Source: Microcystis aeruginosa LEGE 91341
GTDB taxonomy: Bacteria > Cyanobacteriota > Cyanobacteriia > Cyanobacteriales > Microcystaceae
DNA: 64,000 bases
Direction of reading: 5' to 3'
NCBI RefSeq assembly: GCF_015206885.1
Contig: NZ_JADEXY010000001.1
Span: 46,988 to 110,987 of the forward strand
The notes beneath the pieces are model-generated. The model was not told the origin of the DNA. It saw only the letters and a program-made list of their open reading frames with translations, and made no database searches. This document shows, piece by piece, positions 25,108-34,583 of the stretch (its first letter is position 1; each line of letters begins with the position of its first letter). The position numbers and the translations under genes were made by a program.

Positions 25108-27381
25108 TTATGGCTCTTTAAAATTCATCTCTTTTAATCTAACTGCACCGTCAATAATTGAGATTTCCTGGGAGCCAATTTGCACGATCGCATCTAATCC
25201 CTTACCGATAATTTTAACTGCTGGGGGACGACCTTTCTGCACGGTCATCACCAGAAAAAATTCCTCGCTACCCGTGGCTAAAATGCGCTCACCTGTATTA
25301 GTTTTCTCGACTTTTAAAGTCACGGGAGTGATAAAAGTTCCCTGCATATTTGCGCCATTTTGAGTGATAGTAAAACTATTTTTTCCGAGAGTGACATTTC
25401 CCTGGGTATTCATCACCCAAGTTTTATTAATAAATTCTGGTTCATCGACTTTACCTAATAATTTATCCATCAAGACGAATAATCCGGGGGAACCAGAGGA
25501 TAGACTGTAATCGACGGCGAAAGAGCGAACTAGAGCGACTCCTGCCGGTTTACCCTGAGCGGAGCCGAAGGGTGGATTAGCCCCTTTAACCATGATTTTA
25601 TCGGTTTTTAACGTAATTACTCCCGAACCATCGGGACTAGATTGAAAAGTTATCGGTTTTGCCTGGAACCAAGGCGGTGTTTTCGGGAAAGTAACCGTAT
25701 TTTCGGAGTTCCAGTCACCTTCTGACCCCTCAAAACTCGCCCAATGTCCTCCTAATCCCCAAATTCTCACACTAGCGACATCGGGAAAAGACCATCCCCC
25801 CACAAAAGGTTGCTGTTTGAGATAGATACTAGCGACAAAATCCTCTTCATTTTGCCAGCGATTACGAAAAACATAAAATCCCTTTTGTTGATCAACTAAA
25901 ACCCTGGAAAGTTGGCGATCGGGATTTTCGGGAGTAAGATTAGATGAATAACCAGCGAGGAGAAAAGGGGCAATATGAGGATAATGGGGGTGAAAAAGTT
26001 GTTTTTCCTGTCCTTGCAATCGCCATTTTATTGCTGGTAGCAATGATTTATCGGTAATTCCCAATCCGATAGTTAATAAAGATACTCCTAAAAAAGTCTG
26101 ATGTCTGCCGTAAGCAGGAATCAATAATTGACCATTTTTAGGGACAATTCTGGTTAAATAATGGGGGATCAATTGGGCTGCAGAGCAACCAGTTACTAAG
26201 TCTAATCCGAGACTATTTCGATACCCTTGCAAAAAAGGAAAAACACTGATAACCATAGGTTCCGTGGTGTATAAATCCCCTTCCGTGCCAAATCCTTGAT
26301 CGCCGATAGCTTTGGTAAAATAGCGTTCTAGGTGACGTTTAGCCATTTCCACCTGTGCCGAGGGAGAATAGAGAGAATCGGCTGGTAAATCCTCCTTGAG
26401 AATCGCTAAACTAGCTAATCCTGCCGCACCTCTTGCCCGCGCATTCCAGTTACTAACTGCTTCTCCATTCCATCCATCTTTGGGTGAACCACCTTTGAGA
26501 AGTTTTTTACTTTCACTGAATAACCAGCCAGTAATTTCCTGTTGGCGCTTTTCTCCCCAAAAATCATAACAAAGATCGTAGGCGAGAGCGACTCCGGCGA
26601 CAATTGACGATTGTTCTAAGAGTCTTTTGCCCGGATTTGTACGGGTTTTTTCGATAATTTCCCAGGCGGTTTCTGCTGATTTTTTATCTTGATTTAAAAT
26701 TGCTAAAAAACAATGACCTGTGGCATGATAACCCCCATTAGGCACATAACCATCGTAATAAATTTTTTCCTGTAAACTGTTGTTTAATTGGGCGATAATA
26801 GTTTGACCGATGGGAGTTTTCGCTTTTTCTCTGAGATTAGTTAATTCTGACTTGCGAAAGATTAAACGGGGATGTTCTCGCGCTTGTAGGGGTTGGTAAT
26901 TAGGAACAGGATTAGGCCATAAAGGGGAAATTGTGCCATTAACTTTGTTTTGTAGTCTTCTTCCCCCTAAAGTGCCTTGATAACTGCCGATAAGTTGGTC
27001 TTGGTGGGGGACAATTTCGATATTATAGATAGCTTCCCTGACTTCCGCTTGCCAAGGGTGAGTTTGAATGTTCATTTTCACCTGTAATCGCCAAGCATTG
27101 TCTAATTTAATCGCTTTTACCGTACCTTGGTGATCTACTTCTTTATTGAATTTCGGTGCGTATCCCCACACCGACGGCTGACAAACAGCGCGATCACAGC
27201 TTAAATCTAGGGTAAGATTTTGATAAACGGGTTTATCTTGCCACAGTTTCCAAACGCCATTTTTCAGGGTTAAATGAAGGTTGCCGGTTAATAATTGCGG
27301 ATCTATGGTTTCTTGACTAGGTGCGCTTGTACCACCTAGCAAAAGCAAGGGAATGGCCGCTAAAAAAGGAGATATTTTCAT
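25108..27381 (-). CDS. Secreted heparinase II/III-like (alginate-lyase-like) protein
   Basis: 757 residues from the ATG at 27381, which overlaps the phytyltransferase stop as ATGA. A signal peptide is apparent (MKISPFLAAIPLLLLGG). A helical toroid-like domain (QSSIVAGVALAYDLCYDFW, NWNARARGAAGLASLA, GFGTEGDLYTTEP) is followed by a beta-rich C-terminal half, the layout of polysaccharide lyase families with heparinase II/III folds. The substrate is unknown. A small palindrome at 25553-25572 adds PFGSAQGK-type codons in frame. The 3' part is duplicated at 22707-22965. It may remodel extracellular slime. Confidence 0.8.
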   Translation of the reverse strand: MKISPFLAAIPLLLLGGTSAPSQETIDPQLLTGNLHLTLKNGVWKLWQDKPVYQNLTLDLSCDRAVCQPSVWGYAPKFNKEVDHQGTVKAIKLDNAWRLQVKMNIQTHPWQAEVREAIYNIEIVPHQDQLIGSYQGTLGGRRLQNKVNGTISPLWPNPVPNYQPLQAREHPRLIFRKSELTNLREKAKTPIGQTIIAQLNNSLQEKIYYDGYVPNGGYHATGHCFLAILNQDKKSAETAWEIIEKTRTNPGKRLLEQSSIVAGVALAYDLCYDFWGEKRQQEITGWLFSESKKLLKGGSPKDGWNGEAVSNWNARARGAAGLASLAILKEDLPADSLYSPSAQVEMAKRHLERYFTKAIGDQGFGTEGDLYTTEPMVISVFPFLQGYRNSLGLDLVTGCSAAQLIPHYLTRIVPKNGQLLIPAYGRHQTFLGVSLLTIGLGITDKSLLPAIKWRLQGQEKQLFHPHYPHIAPFLLAGYSSNLTPENPDRQLSRVLVDQQKGFYVFRNRWQNEEDFVASIYLKQQPFVGGWSFPDVASVRIWGLGGHWASFEGSEGDWNSENTVTFPKTPPWFQAKPITFQSSPDGSGVITLKTDKIMVKGANPPFGSAQGKPAGVALVRSFAVDYSLSSGSPGLFVLMDKLLGKVDEPEFINKTWVMNTQGNVTLGKNSFTITQNGANMQGTFITPVTLKVEKTNTGERILATGSEEFFLVMTVQKGRPPAVKIIGKGLDAIVQIGSQEISIIDGAVRLKEMNFKEP
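25553..25572. repeat. Small palindromic repeat inside the heparinase-like gene
   Basis: CCCTGAGCGGAGCCGAAGGG lies within coding sequence and is read as FGSAQG between GANP and KPAG. It belongs to the same family as the insertions in the IS1 remnant and at 32737. Confidence 0.85.
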
Positions 27382-28319
27382 ATTAAACAAGCAAGGGGAA
27401 ATATAAGGTATTCCAGGAAGAATAATTTCCAAATAAATTGGTAGAATCGGCTGATTTCGCTTTTATCTTCTAAATTTACCCTGCGACTACGCCACCAAAG
27501 AAGAAGAAGTAGGAGCAGATGGGCGACAATGGCCAGAGAAGAATTAATTCCGGTTATCCCCAAGAGACCGACGGCAATCATCCCACCATAACATAGGGAA
27601 ATTGTCAAGAGGGAAATTGTTAAGATTTTTTCTGGGCCGAGAAGCAGGGTAAAAGTGGTAATTTGGTAAATGCGATCGCCTTCTAGGTCAGGAACATCCT
27701 TAAAAATAGCGATCGCAACGGTAAAAACGAGAACAAAAGCTGTTAAAACCCAGACTGAGGGATAGATAGACTGATTTTGATTAATAACTGTGTTGTAGTG
27801 GCGAAAAAGACCTAAATTGACGATGACACCCCGGACGGTAAAAATACAGAAGGCTGCCCAGAGGGGAAAGCGTTTTAAACGCACTGGTGGCAAGGAATAG
27901 GCAGTGCCGATGAGTAAACTAATCCCCACGGTGATTAAAAGCCAAAAACCACCGATAAAAGCCAGTATAATTGCTAAAATACCGCTTAAACCCACGATCA
28001 ACCCTGCTGTCAACCGAGAAAATTCGCCCTTGGCTAGGGGAAGATGGGGTTTATTGATTTTATCGATGTCGATGTCTTCCAACTGATTTAAACCGACGAT
28101 ATAGACATTACCCGCGAGACAAGCGACCCAAGTGAGCAATAAAACCGACCAATAGCTAAAAAAATCGCTAATATTGCCTAAAGCAATTAAATACAGACTT
28201 AAAACACTCAAAGAAGTGCCGATAATCGTATGGGGACGGGAAAATTTCCAGAGACTCCCTAACCGGTCAAGAAAGTTAGGCTGGGGATGGTTAACTGGAA
28301 GAAAAGGAGCTTGATTCAT
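27378..28319 (-). CDS. Homogentisate phytyltransferase (UbiA family)
   Basis: 313 residues from the ATG at 28319 (an upstream ATG at 28373 is less likely). The prenyl-diphosphate-binding motif NQLEDIDIDKINKPHLPLA (about 80-98) and KDVPDLEGDRIYQI (about 205-218) identify a UbiA prenyltransferase of the homogentisate type. About eight to nine membrane helices are visible. It condenses homogentisate with phytyl diphosphate in tocopherol (vitamin E) synthesis. Its stop overlaps the start of the heparinase-like gene (ATGA), implying translational coupling of functionally unrelated genes. Confidence 0.9.
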   Translation of the reverse strand: MNQAPFLPVNHPQPNFLDRLGSLWKFSRPHTIIGTSLSVLSLYLIALGNISDFFSYWSVLLLTWVACLAGNVYIVGLNQLEDIDIDKINKPHLPLAKGEFSRLTAGLIVGLSGILAIILAFIGGFWLLITVGISLLIGTAYSLPPVRLKRFPLWAAFCIFTVRGVIVNLGLFRHYNTVINQNQSIYPSVWVLTAFVLVFTVAIAIFKDVPDLEGDRIYQITTFTLLLGPEKILTISLLTISLCYGGMIAVGLLGITGINSSLAIVAHLLLLLLLWWRSRRVNLEDKSEISRFYQFIWKLFFLEYLIFPLACLI

Positions 28320-28380
28320 AAAAAAAATCAATCCTAGGGCAAGTAATCTGTTAAAATGATAATCCAGACTCAAACCCTGT

Positions 28381-28467
28381 GGAGAGGTGGCAGAGTGGTT
28401 GAATGCGGCAGACTCGAAATCTGCTTTAGGGTCACACCTAACGTGGGTTCAAATCCCACCCTCTCCG
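28381..28467 (+). tRNA. tRNA-Ser (anticodon CGA)
   Basis: 87-nt class II tRNA. Acceptor arms GGAGAGG and CCTCTCC pair with discriminator G. The anticodon stem-loop CAGACTCGAAATCTG has CGA. A long variable arm (about 28427-28446) and T arm GTGGGTTCAAATCCCAC are present. The CCA is not encoded. Confidence 0.96.
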
Positions 28468-28571
28468 TTGAACTGATAACTTAGTGGTGTCGTTAAGGAG
28501 CTTAAGGAATATAGCGTTGTCTTGGGTGGTTTCCGCAAGAGCAAAAGCTTTTCTAATCGCCCTTAACTTCT

Positions 28572-29234
28572 TCACTTTTTCATGGCCAGGGTCAACCCAT
28601 CACCAATGGGAATAATACTGATATTTACCCGTTCATCCTGCTGAATTTTGGCATTAAGGGAACGGATAATTTTGGTGCGATTATCGGTGCTATCGGCCGC
28701 CGCTACCCGTCCCGACCAAAAGACATTATCGATAGCGATAATTCCGCCGCTTCTGACCAATTGTAACGCCCGTTCGTAGTAGCAATCATAATTACTTTTA
28801 TCGGCATCGATAAAGACAAAATCAAAACTATTACTTTCTCCCCCGGCGATTAATAGATCTAAAGTCTCCAGGGCCGGGGCAATTCTTAAATCGATTTTAT
28901 CAGCGACACCGGCCTGCTGCCAATAACGACGGGCTATACTGGTATATTCTTGGCTCAGATCACAGGCGATCAGCTTGCCTTCTGGGGGTAAAGCTAAGGC
29001 CACCACTAGCGCACTATAACCGGTAAAAACCCCTATTTCTAGGGTTTTTCTCGCCCCGATCGCCTGTACCAAAAAAGCCATAAACTGACCTTGTTCGGGG
29101 GCAATCTGCATAACTGCCAGGGGTTGAGAGGCAGTTTCTTGACGTAATTGAGCTAAAATCGGGGGTTCTCGCAGACAGATAGATTGATAATAGGAGTAAA
29201 ATTGTCGATCGAGTCCAAGAGTTTGATTAGCCAT
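28572..29234 (-). CDS. SAM-dependent O-methyltransferase (caffeoyl-CoA OMT family)
   Basis: 220 residues from MANQTLGLDRQFY (ATG 29234). Methyltransferase 3 family motifs: KTLEIGVFTGYSALVVALALP for SAM binding, IACDLSQEY, FVFIDADKSNYDCYYE with the metal-binding Asp, and GGIIAIDNVFWSGRV. These cation-dependent enzymes methylate catechol-like hydroxyls; the natural substrate in cyanobacteria is unclear. It is divergent from the CheA-like gene, with start codons 106 bp apart. Confidence 0.9.
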   Translation of the reverse strand: MANQTLGLDRQFYSYYQSICLREPPILAQLRQETASQPLAVMQIAPEQGQFMAFLVQAIGARKTLEIGVFTGYSALVVALALPPEGKLIACDLSQEYTSIARRYWQQAGVADKIDLRIAPALETLDLLIAGGESNSFDFVFIDADKSNYDCYYERALQLVRSGGIIAIDNVFWSGRVAAADSTDNRTKIIRSLNAKIQQDERVNISIIPIGDGLTLAMKK

Positions 29235-29340
29235 AAAAAAATTCCTAGTGAATGGGTTGATCGAGTAAAATTCTGGGTAATCTGAAGCCAGAGAGAGCGC
29301 ATTGGTTGACCAAAAAGGAAGACTTGGCAGGAAGCAAATC

Positions 29341-32300
29341 ATGACGAAACCCGACTCGGATCATTTCTTTAACGAAGATCTCGAACAGTTGTTAGAGAGT
29401 TTAGAAAACAAAAACACCGACGGTGACGAGACTCTAGACGAACTCAGCTTTTTATTTGAGCAGACTTCCCCGCCAGCGGCGAGGTATGGGACTTCTCTTG
29501 ACCAAACCCTGTCTTCCTTGCCCTTAGAACAGGAATTAGCAGAACTTTTTGGCGATAGCATCAATTGGGAAGAAGCCGCCACTAATGATCTTCATTCCAC
29601 CCCTGGGACTGCTCCCAAGTCAGAACCAGAAGATTGGGATGATCTGGAATCGCTGCTGCTAGAAAATGCAGCAGTCCGGGATTCAGAAGCAATTATAACC
29701 ATCAGCAACCCGAATTTTTACGACAGCCTCGAAGACTTAGACGCTTTTCTGGAAAAACCGACTCCCCCAGAGCAATCGCCACTGCCGGACATCTTTGAAT
29801 CCCTAGAGGTCTTCCTCTCGGAATCCACAGCAGGGGAGCCGGTGGCGGCGGCGGAACCTGTCCAATGGTTAGAATCACCGGAAATTGCCCCGGAAAGCTC
29901 CCCAGAGGATGAATTCAAGGATTTAGAAAAACTCCTCGAAGAAACCAATCCACCGGTCGGGTTAAATAACCTGCGTCCCCTTGTTGCTAAAGCTTTTGAA
30001 CAGACGATGCGGGTGCCGATCAAACAATTGGACAACCTCAGCAATCTGATCGGGGAACTGGTGGTTAAACGCAATCGCCTTGAACAGGAACAGGATCGCC
30101 TGCGTCTCTTTTTAGATAATTTGCTTAACCAAGTCCAAAATCTCAGCGATGTGGGCGGTCGGATGCAGGATCTCTATGAAAGAAGCCTCCTAGAAGGGGC
30201 TTTACTGGCTAGTCGCAATGCTGGCGGTGCCATCGGTTACGGTGAAGTTCAGGGAAAAAATCAGGGCAATTCGGCTATGACTGGGGAACTAGATGCCCTA
30301 GAGATCGACCGTTTTACCGATTTCCACTTATTATCCCAAGAGATGATCGAATTGATCGTGCGAGTGCGAGAATCGGCCTCTGATATTCAATTTGTCGTCG
30401 ATGAAACCGATCAGGTGACGCGCAGTCTGCGACAGGCTACCACCCAACTACAGGAAGGGATGACCAAATCGCGCATGGTTCCCTTTAGTCAAACTGCCGA
30501 TCATCTACCCCGGGCAATTCACGATATTTCCCTGAAACTGCACAAACAAGCCAAATTAAAAGTGGAAGGAGGGGGTGTTCTCATCGATCAGATGATCCTT
30601 GAACATCTCAATAGTCCCATGATCCATCTGGTCAACAATGCGATCACCCACGGCATTGAATCACCCCAAGAACGCATGGCCAAGGGCAAACCTGTCCACG
30701 GTACGATCTGGGTCCGGGCATTCCTACAGGGCAATCAAACCGTGATCACCGTTAGTGATGATGGGGCCGGTATTGATGTTAATCTGGTTAAACTTAAGGC
30801 GATCGAAAAAGGCCTGATCAGCGATCGGGAAGCTCAAAACCTCAGTACCCAAGAAGTCTATGAAATTCTTTTTCATCCCGGTTTTAGTACCAAAGATCAG
30901 GCTGATGATTTTTCCGGTCGTGGGGTGGGTTTAGATGTGGTGCGGATCAGTTTAATCGATGTGCGCGGGACCGTGACTATTGACTCGGTACTGGGCAAAG
31001 GAAGCACTTTTACCCTCCGTTTACCCCTAACCCTGAGTATCTGTAAGGCCCTCTGTTGTGTTAGTAATCATGCTCGCATCGGTTTCTCCATGGACGGAGT
31101 GGAAGATATGAAGGATTTCCAGGCCAGGGATATCCAAATAGATGGGGAGGGACGGCCCTGCGTTTTCTGGCAAAACACTTTACTACCTTTCCAACCCCTG
31201 AGCGATTTGCTTTCCTACAATCGGCAACTTAGTCGCGGTAGTTTTTACACCGGCAAACAGGAGGAAGACTCTTTTTCGATCGTGATTCTGCGCGGTGGCA
31301 ATAATCTCCTCGCGGTACAGGTGGATCAAGTGATTGGGGAACAGGAGATCGTGATCAAACAGATCGAAGGACCGATTCCGAAAACGGCTGGGATTGCTGG
31401 GGCGACGGTTTTAGGGGATGGTACGGTGATGCCCGTCGGCGATGTGTTAGAGTTAATCGACATCGCCAGGGGTCGTCTGCGTATCGATAACGCTGGTCTT
31501 TTGCCCCAATCTGTACCGCCTGTAGATGTGGAAACTGGCCAAAAATCCGAGGCTGTGGTTCTGATTGTCGATGATTCGATTACTGTTCGGGAATTGCTCT
31601 CTTTAAGCTTTAGTAAAGCCGGTTATCGTGTGGAACAGGCCCGGGATGGTCAAGAAGCTTGGGAAAAATTACGCGGTGGTTTGCCCTGTGATATCGTTTT
31701 TTGCGATATCGAGATGCCCCGCATGAATGGCCTGGAATTACTGTCTAATTTGCAAAAATCCCCCCGATTAGCGGCGATTCCCGTGGCTTTATTGACTTCC
31801 CGAGGCTCGGAACGTCATCGTCAGGTGGCGGCGAAATTAGGGGCTAGTGGTTATTTTACCAAGCCCTACACGGAAAGAGATTTACTCTCGGCAGCTGAAA
31901 GAATGATTGCGGGGGAAGTGTTACTAGCTAATAGTATTAAAGCGACTCCTAATCAGTTTTTATCCTCCGATACAACAATTATTGATAGTAATCCCGCTAA
32001 TTTGTTGGCACAATCGAGTCCTCTCGTCTTGATTGTCGATGATTCGTTAATAGTGCGGGAAATGTTAATGATTTCTTTGGTTAAAGCTGGTTATCGCATT
32101 GAACAGGCCCAGGACGGTTTAGAAGCATGGGAAAAATTACAGGCCGGATTAGCTTGTGATCTGATTCTCTGCGATATCGAAATGCCTCGCCTGAATGGGT
32201 TAGAATTGCTCTCTCGTCTGCAAGAGGATGAACAACTTCAGGGGATACCAGTGGCGATAATTACCTCGCGCGGGACGCAAAAAATTCAGTATCTCGCCGC

Positions 32301-32418
32301 TGCTAAAGGAGCAAAAGGTTATTTTGTCAAGCCCTATATTGAGGATGTTTTACTTTCAGCAGTCCAACGTTTAATCGCTGGTGAGGTATTAATCCAGAAA
32401 GAAAATTCCGTGGATTAG
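29341..32418 (+). CDS. CheA-like hybrid histidine kinase without HPt, two receiver domains (PilL-C type)
   Basis: 1025 residues from the ATG at 29341. An acidic N-terminal ~200 residues have LDDLESLL-like repeats but no HPt histidine motif. A P3 dimerisation region follows near 220-290 (IKQLDNLSNLIGELVVKRN), then HATPase (HLVNNAITHGIES near 430, FSGRGVGLDVV), a CheW-like domain, and two receivers (VDDSITVREL near 740, VDDSLIVREM near 895) whose similarity indicates internal duplication. In Synechocystis the PilL kinase is split into N (HPt) and C genes; this fits the C half, acting in type IV pilus phototaxis. No pil genes adjoin it. Confidence 0.87.
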   Translation: MTKPDSDHFFNEDLEQLLESLENKNTDGDETLDELSFLFEQTSPPAARYGTSLDQTLSSLPLEQELAELFGDSINWEEAATNDLHSTPGTAPKSEPEDWDDLESLLLENAAVRDSEAIITISNPNFYDSLEDLDAFLEKPTPPEQSPLPDIFESLEVFLSESTAGEPVAAAEPVQWLESPEIAPESSPEDEFKDLEKLLEETNPPVGLNNLRPLVAKAFEQTMRVPIKQLDNLSNLIGELVVKRNRLEQEQDRLRLFLDNLLNQVQNLSDVGGRMQDLYERSLLEGALLASRNAGGAIGYGEVQGKNQGNSAMTGELDALEIDRFTDFHLLSQEMIELIVRVRESASDIQFVVDETDQVTRSLRQATTQLQEGMTKSRMVPFSQTADHLPRAIHDISLKLHKQAKLKVEGGGVLIDQMILEHLNSPMIHLVNNAITHGIESPQERMAKGKPVHGTIWVRAFLQGNQTVITVSDDGAGIDVNLVKLKAIEKGLISDREAQNLSTQEVYEILFHPGFSTKDQADDFSGRGVGLDVVRISLIDVRGTVTIDSVLGKGSTFTLRLPLTLSICKALCCVSNHARIGFSMDGVEDMKDFQARDIQIDGEGRPCVFWQNTLLPFQPLSDLLSYNRQLSRGSFYTGKQEEDSFSIVILRGGNNLLAVQVDQVIGEQEIVIKQIEGPIPKTAGIAGATVLGDGTVMPVGDVLELIDIARGRLRIDNAGLLPQSVPPVDVETGQKSEAVVLIVDDSITVRELLSLSFSKAGYRVEQARDGQEAWEKLRGGLPCDIVFCDIEMPRMNGLELLSNLQKSPRLAAIPVALLTSRGSERHRQVAAKLGASGYFTKPYTERDLLSAAERMIAGEVLLANSIKATPNQFLSSDTTIIDSNPANLLAQSSPLVLIVDDSLIVREMLMISLVKAGYRIEQAQDGLEAWEKLQAGLACDLILCDIEMPRLNGLELLSRLQEDEQLQGIPVAIITSRGTQKIQYLAAAKGAKGYFVKPYIEDVLLSAVQRLIAGEVLIQKENSVD

Positions 32419-32426
32419 CTGAGGTT

Positions 32427-32490
32427 AAGTAGCTGGTTATAATTAAATTAAAAATGGATTTTAGGTTCGATCCCCCCTTATTAAGGGTAG
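32427..32490 (+). mobile_element. MITE family D, copy 2 (truncated)
   Basis: Begins AAGTAGCTGGTTATAATTAA and matches copy 1 for about 60 bp, then diverges after the C-rich hairpin. It lies 8 bp after the CheA-like stop. Confidence 0.75.
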
Positions 32491-32547
32491 GACTGTTTCA
32501 TTCTCCCATCAGAATATCAAAAGTAAAAGCGATCACTATCAGGTAAA

Positions 32548-32840
32548 ATGAGAAGTGACCGCCAACTTTTTAAATATATGTTGAGCTTAATAGAAAAACT
32601 GAAACAAGTCAAGGACTTTCGGAAAGATAAAGGAAAAAGACACCCTTTATGGATAGTATTAGTAGTAATAATACTGGGAACAATGCTAGGATACTCAGGT
32701 TATAGAGAACTAGGAGAGTTTGCTAAAAATAACTTGCCCTGAGCCAAGTCGAAGGGTCGGCACAGGCTCAGTCAAGAATTTAACATAATTCCAGAAAGAG
32801 TCCCATCCTCTTCAACAATTAGAAGGGTAATGATCAGGGT
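32548..32840 (+). pseudogene. ISAs1/H-repeat transposase N-terminal fragment
   Basis: Reads LIEKLKQVKDFRKDKGKRHP then LGTMLGYSGYRELGEFAKNN, the N-terminal region of DDE_Tnp_1-associated ISAs1 transposases. A small palindrome (32737-32769) interrupts it. The frame then resumes as EFNIIPERVPSSSTIRRVM before stopping where the next IS begins. No catalytic domain remains. Confidence 0.8.
32737..32769. repeat. Small palindromic repeat in ISAs1 fragment
   Basis: Carries CCCTGAGCCAAGTCGAAGGG then CACAGGCTCAGT, two half-copies of the CTTCG/CTGAGC palindrome, inserted between codons of the transposase remnant. Confidence 0.75.
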
Positions 32841-32853
32841 AAGAGCATCTCAA

Positions 32854-34071
32854 TTAGGCTTGACAAAAGGCTTTCAGCACAGTCATCATATAATTATTAT
32901 CCATGGCCGCCCGTTTACTTTTTTGTGCCAGACTACGTCGGTAAGTGGATTCCTGGTTAAGAGCGTTAAGTGCCACTCGTCTCAAGAAGGCAAAATTACG
33001 AGGGCTGTGGCCTGAGCGAATTCGACATTTATCTTCATTAAAGGTAACATCTAAAATCCAATGAGCCTGATTTTCAATGCCCCAATGTTTACGAATAGCA
33101 TTACCTATTTTTTGAGCATCAGCAGGGAGAGAACTGAGATAAAATTGGACTTCACAAGTGGTTTTATGACCAAGATGACGAACTCGTTTAACCATGATAA
33201 TACTTTGAAGTCCTTGCCATTGAGCCTGTTGATAAAGACCGCCGAAAGCTTCTAAGGGGACAGCCCAAAACCAACGTTTTTCGAGACGATGATGACCTTT
33301 TTCCAGACGGTAATCATAACTAAATTGAATACCATCAAATTGATGTGCTTGAGCTTGCTCAAACCAGTTTTTGACCTGAGTATAAAGAGTCGGATGATTA
33401 GCTTTAAGGGCGACAACGTAGTCAGCTTTTTTGGCTTGAATATGATTAATAATCGCCGTTTGAGTTCCCATAGCATCAAGGGTGATAATTGCCCCTTGAA
33501 GGTCTAATAGTTCTAATAAAGCGGGAATAGCGGTAATCTCATTGGATTTATCTTCCACCTTGACTTGTCCTAAAACTAATTTCTGCTCCCCCGCCCAAGC
33601 CGTCACTAAATGCAAGGCTTTAATTCCTTGATTACGGTCGTAAGAACCTCTGAGACTTTTCCCATCTATGGGAACTATTTCCCCCGAAAGAGAACCGATT
33701 AAATGGGGCAGCCATTGAGACAAAACTTTGGCCAAAGCTTACGGGTTAATCCGTTCAAAAACCCGCCGAAAAGTATCATCAGAAGGAATGCCATTAGGTA
33801 ATTCTAAAAACTCAGATAACCAAGACTGCTTACTGAGTCCATAATTTTCCATGTCTTCCCAACCTTCGGCTCCTGTTATAACTGCTAAAACAGCAATGAC
33901 TAAAATATCGGTTAATAAATGTTTTTGGGTTCGGGACACTCTCGGGTCAGGAATATCTTGAAGATAAGTCAATAAACTAGCTTGAATTTCATTGATTGAT
34001 GTTAAAGGAAACTCAGGTTTTAGTTGAGCTTTATTTCCAGTGGGGAGAACGGGGGAAAAACCTTGACCCAT
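32854..34071 (-). pseudogene. ISAs1-family transposase with one in-frame stop
   Basis: About 405 codons. The N-terminal associated domain (LLTYLQDIPDPRVSRTQKH, IPSDDTFRRVFERINP) and DDE domain (IVPIDGKSLRGSYDR, GAIITLDAMGTQ, HWGIENQAHWILDV) lie in the same frame, separated only by TAA at 33741-33739. A single substitution from CAA or GAA would explain it. Otherwise the gene is full length, so the lesion is recent. It is inserted in the preceding ISAs1-type fragment. Confidence 0.88.
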
Positions 34072-34583
34072 GAGCTATTTCCTCGTTAATTTTCATAAAC
34101 AACAGTGAGACTAAGGCTAATTATAAATTATACAGAGGTAGCAGGGGCTAAGTCTGGGTACTGGCAGTGCGGGACGGTGCTATGGCGATTTCATTACCCT
34201 ATTCAGAAATCTTTATCAAGTACAATTTATACCAAATTAGATGAGCTTACCCTGGGTTTTACCATTATTCAGCAAGCCCTAATTATGTGCTACCTTAAAT
34301 TAAGTCCCCTGTGACAAATACCCGATCCTCTCACGGCGGGACTCCAATCCAGCAATGATTTATTAATAAATATCACCGGATTTACTGGGACTTTACCAGC
34401 TTTAGGGAGAATTAACGTTAGTAGCTTTTTTATCTAAGTGTCTAAGTTATCCTTCTAAGTCACCTAGAAAACGGGTTTCTTCAAGAAACTATTTAGAAAC
34501 CAGTTTTCTTTGAGAAACCCGTTTTCTGCAAACGCCTATTTAGAAAATAGGTTTCTTTGAGAAACCCGTTTTCTTGTAATGGT
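34072..34583. repeat. Gene-free stretch with MITE debris and GAAACCCGTTTTC repeats
   Basis: Holds the outer flank of the ISAs1 copy, a right-end fragment of MITE A (ATTATTCAGCAAGCCCTAAT at 34264-34283) and, at about 34466-34574, alternating direct and inverted copies of GAAACCCGTTTTCT that could fold into a long hairpin just after the CLC gene stop. No gene was seen. Confidence 0.7.

Noticed and set aside
34105..34314. 69-codon frame beyond the ISAs1 copy
   Set aside because: It lies in IS flank and MITE A end sequence and has no recognisable domain.
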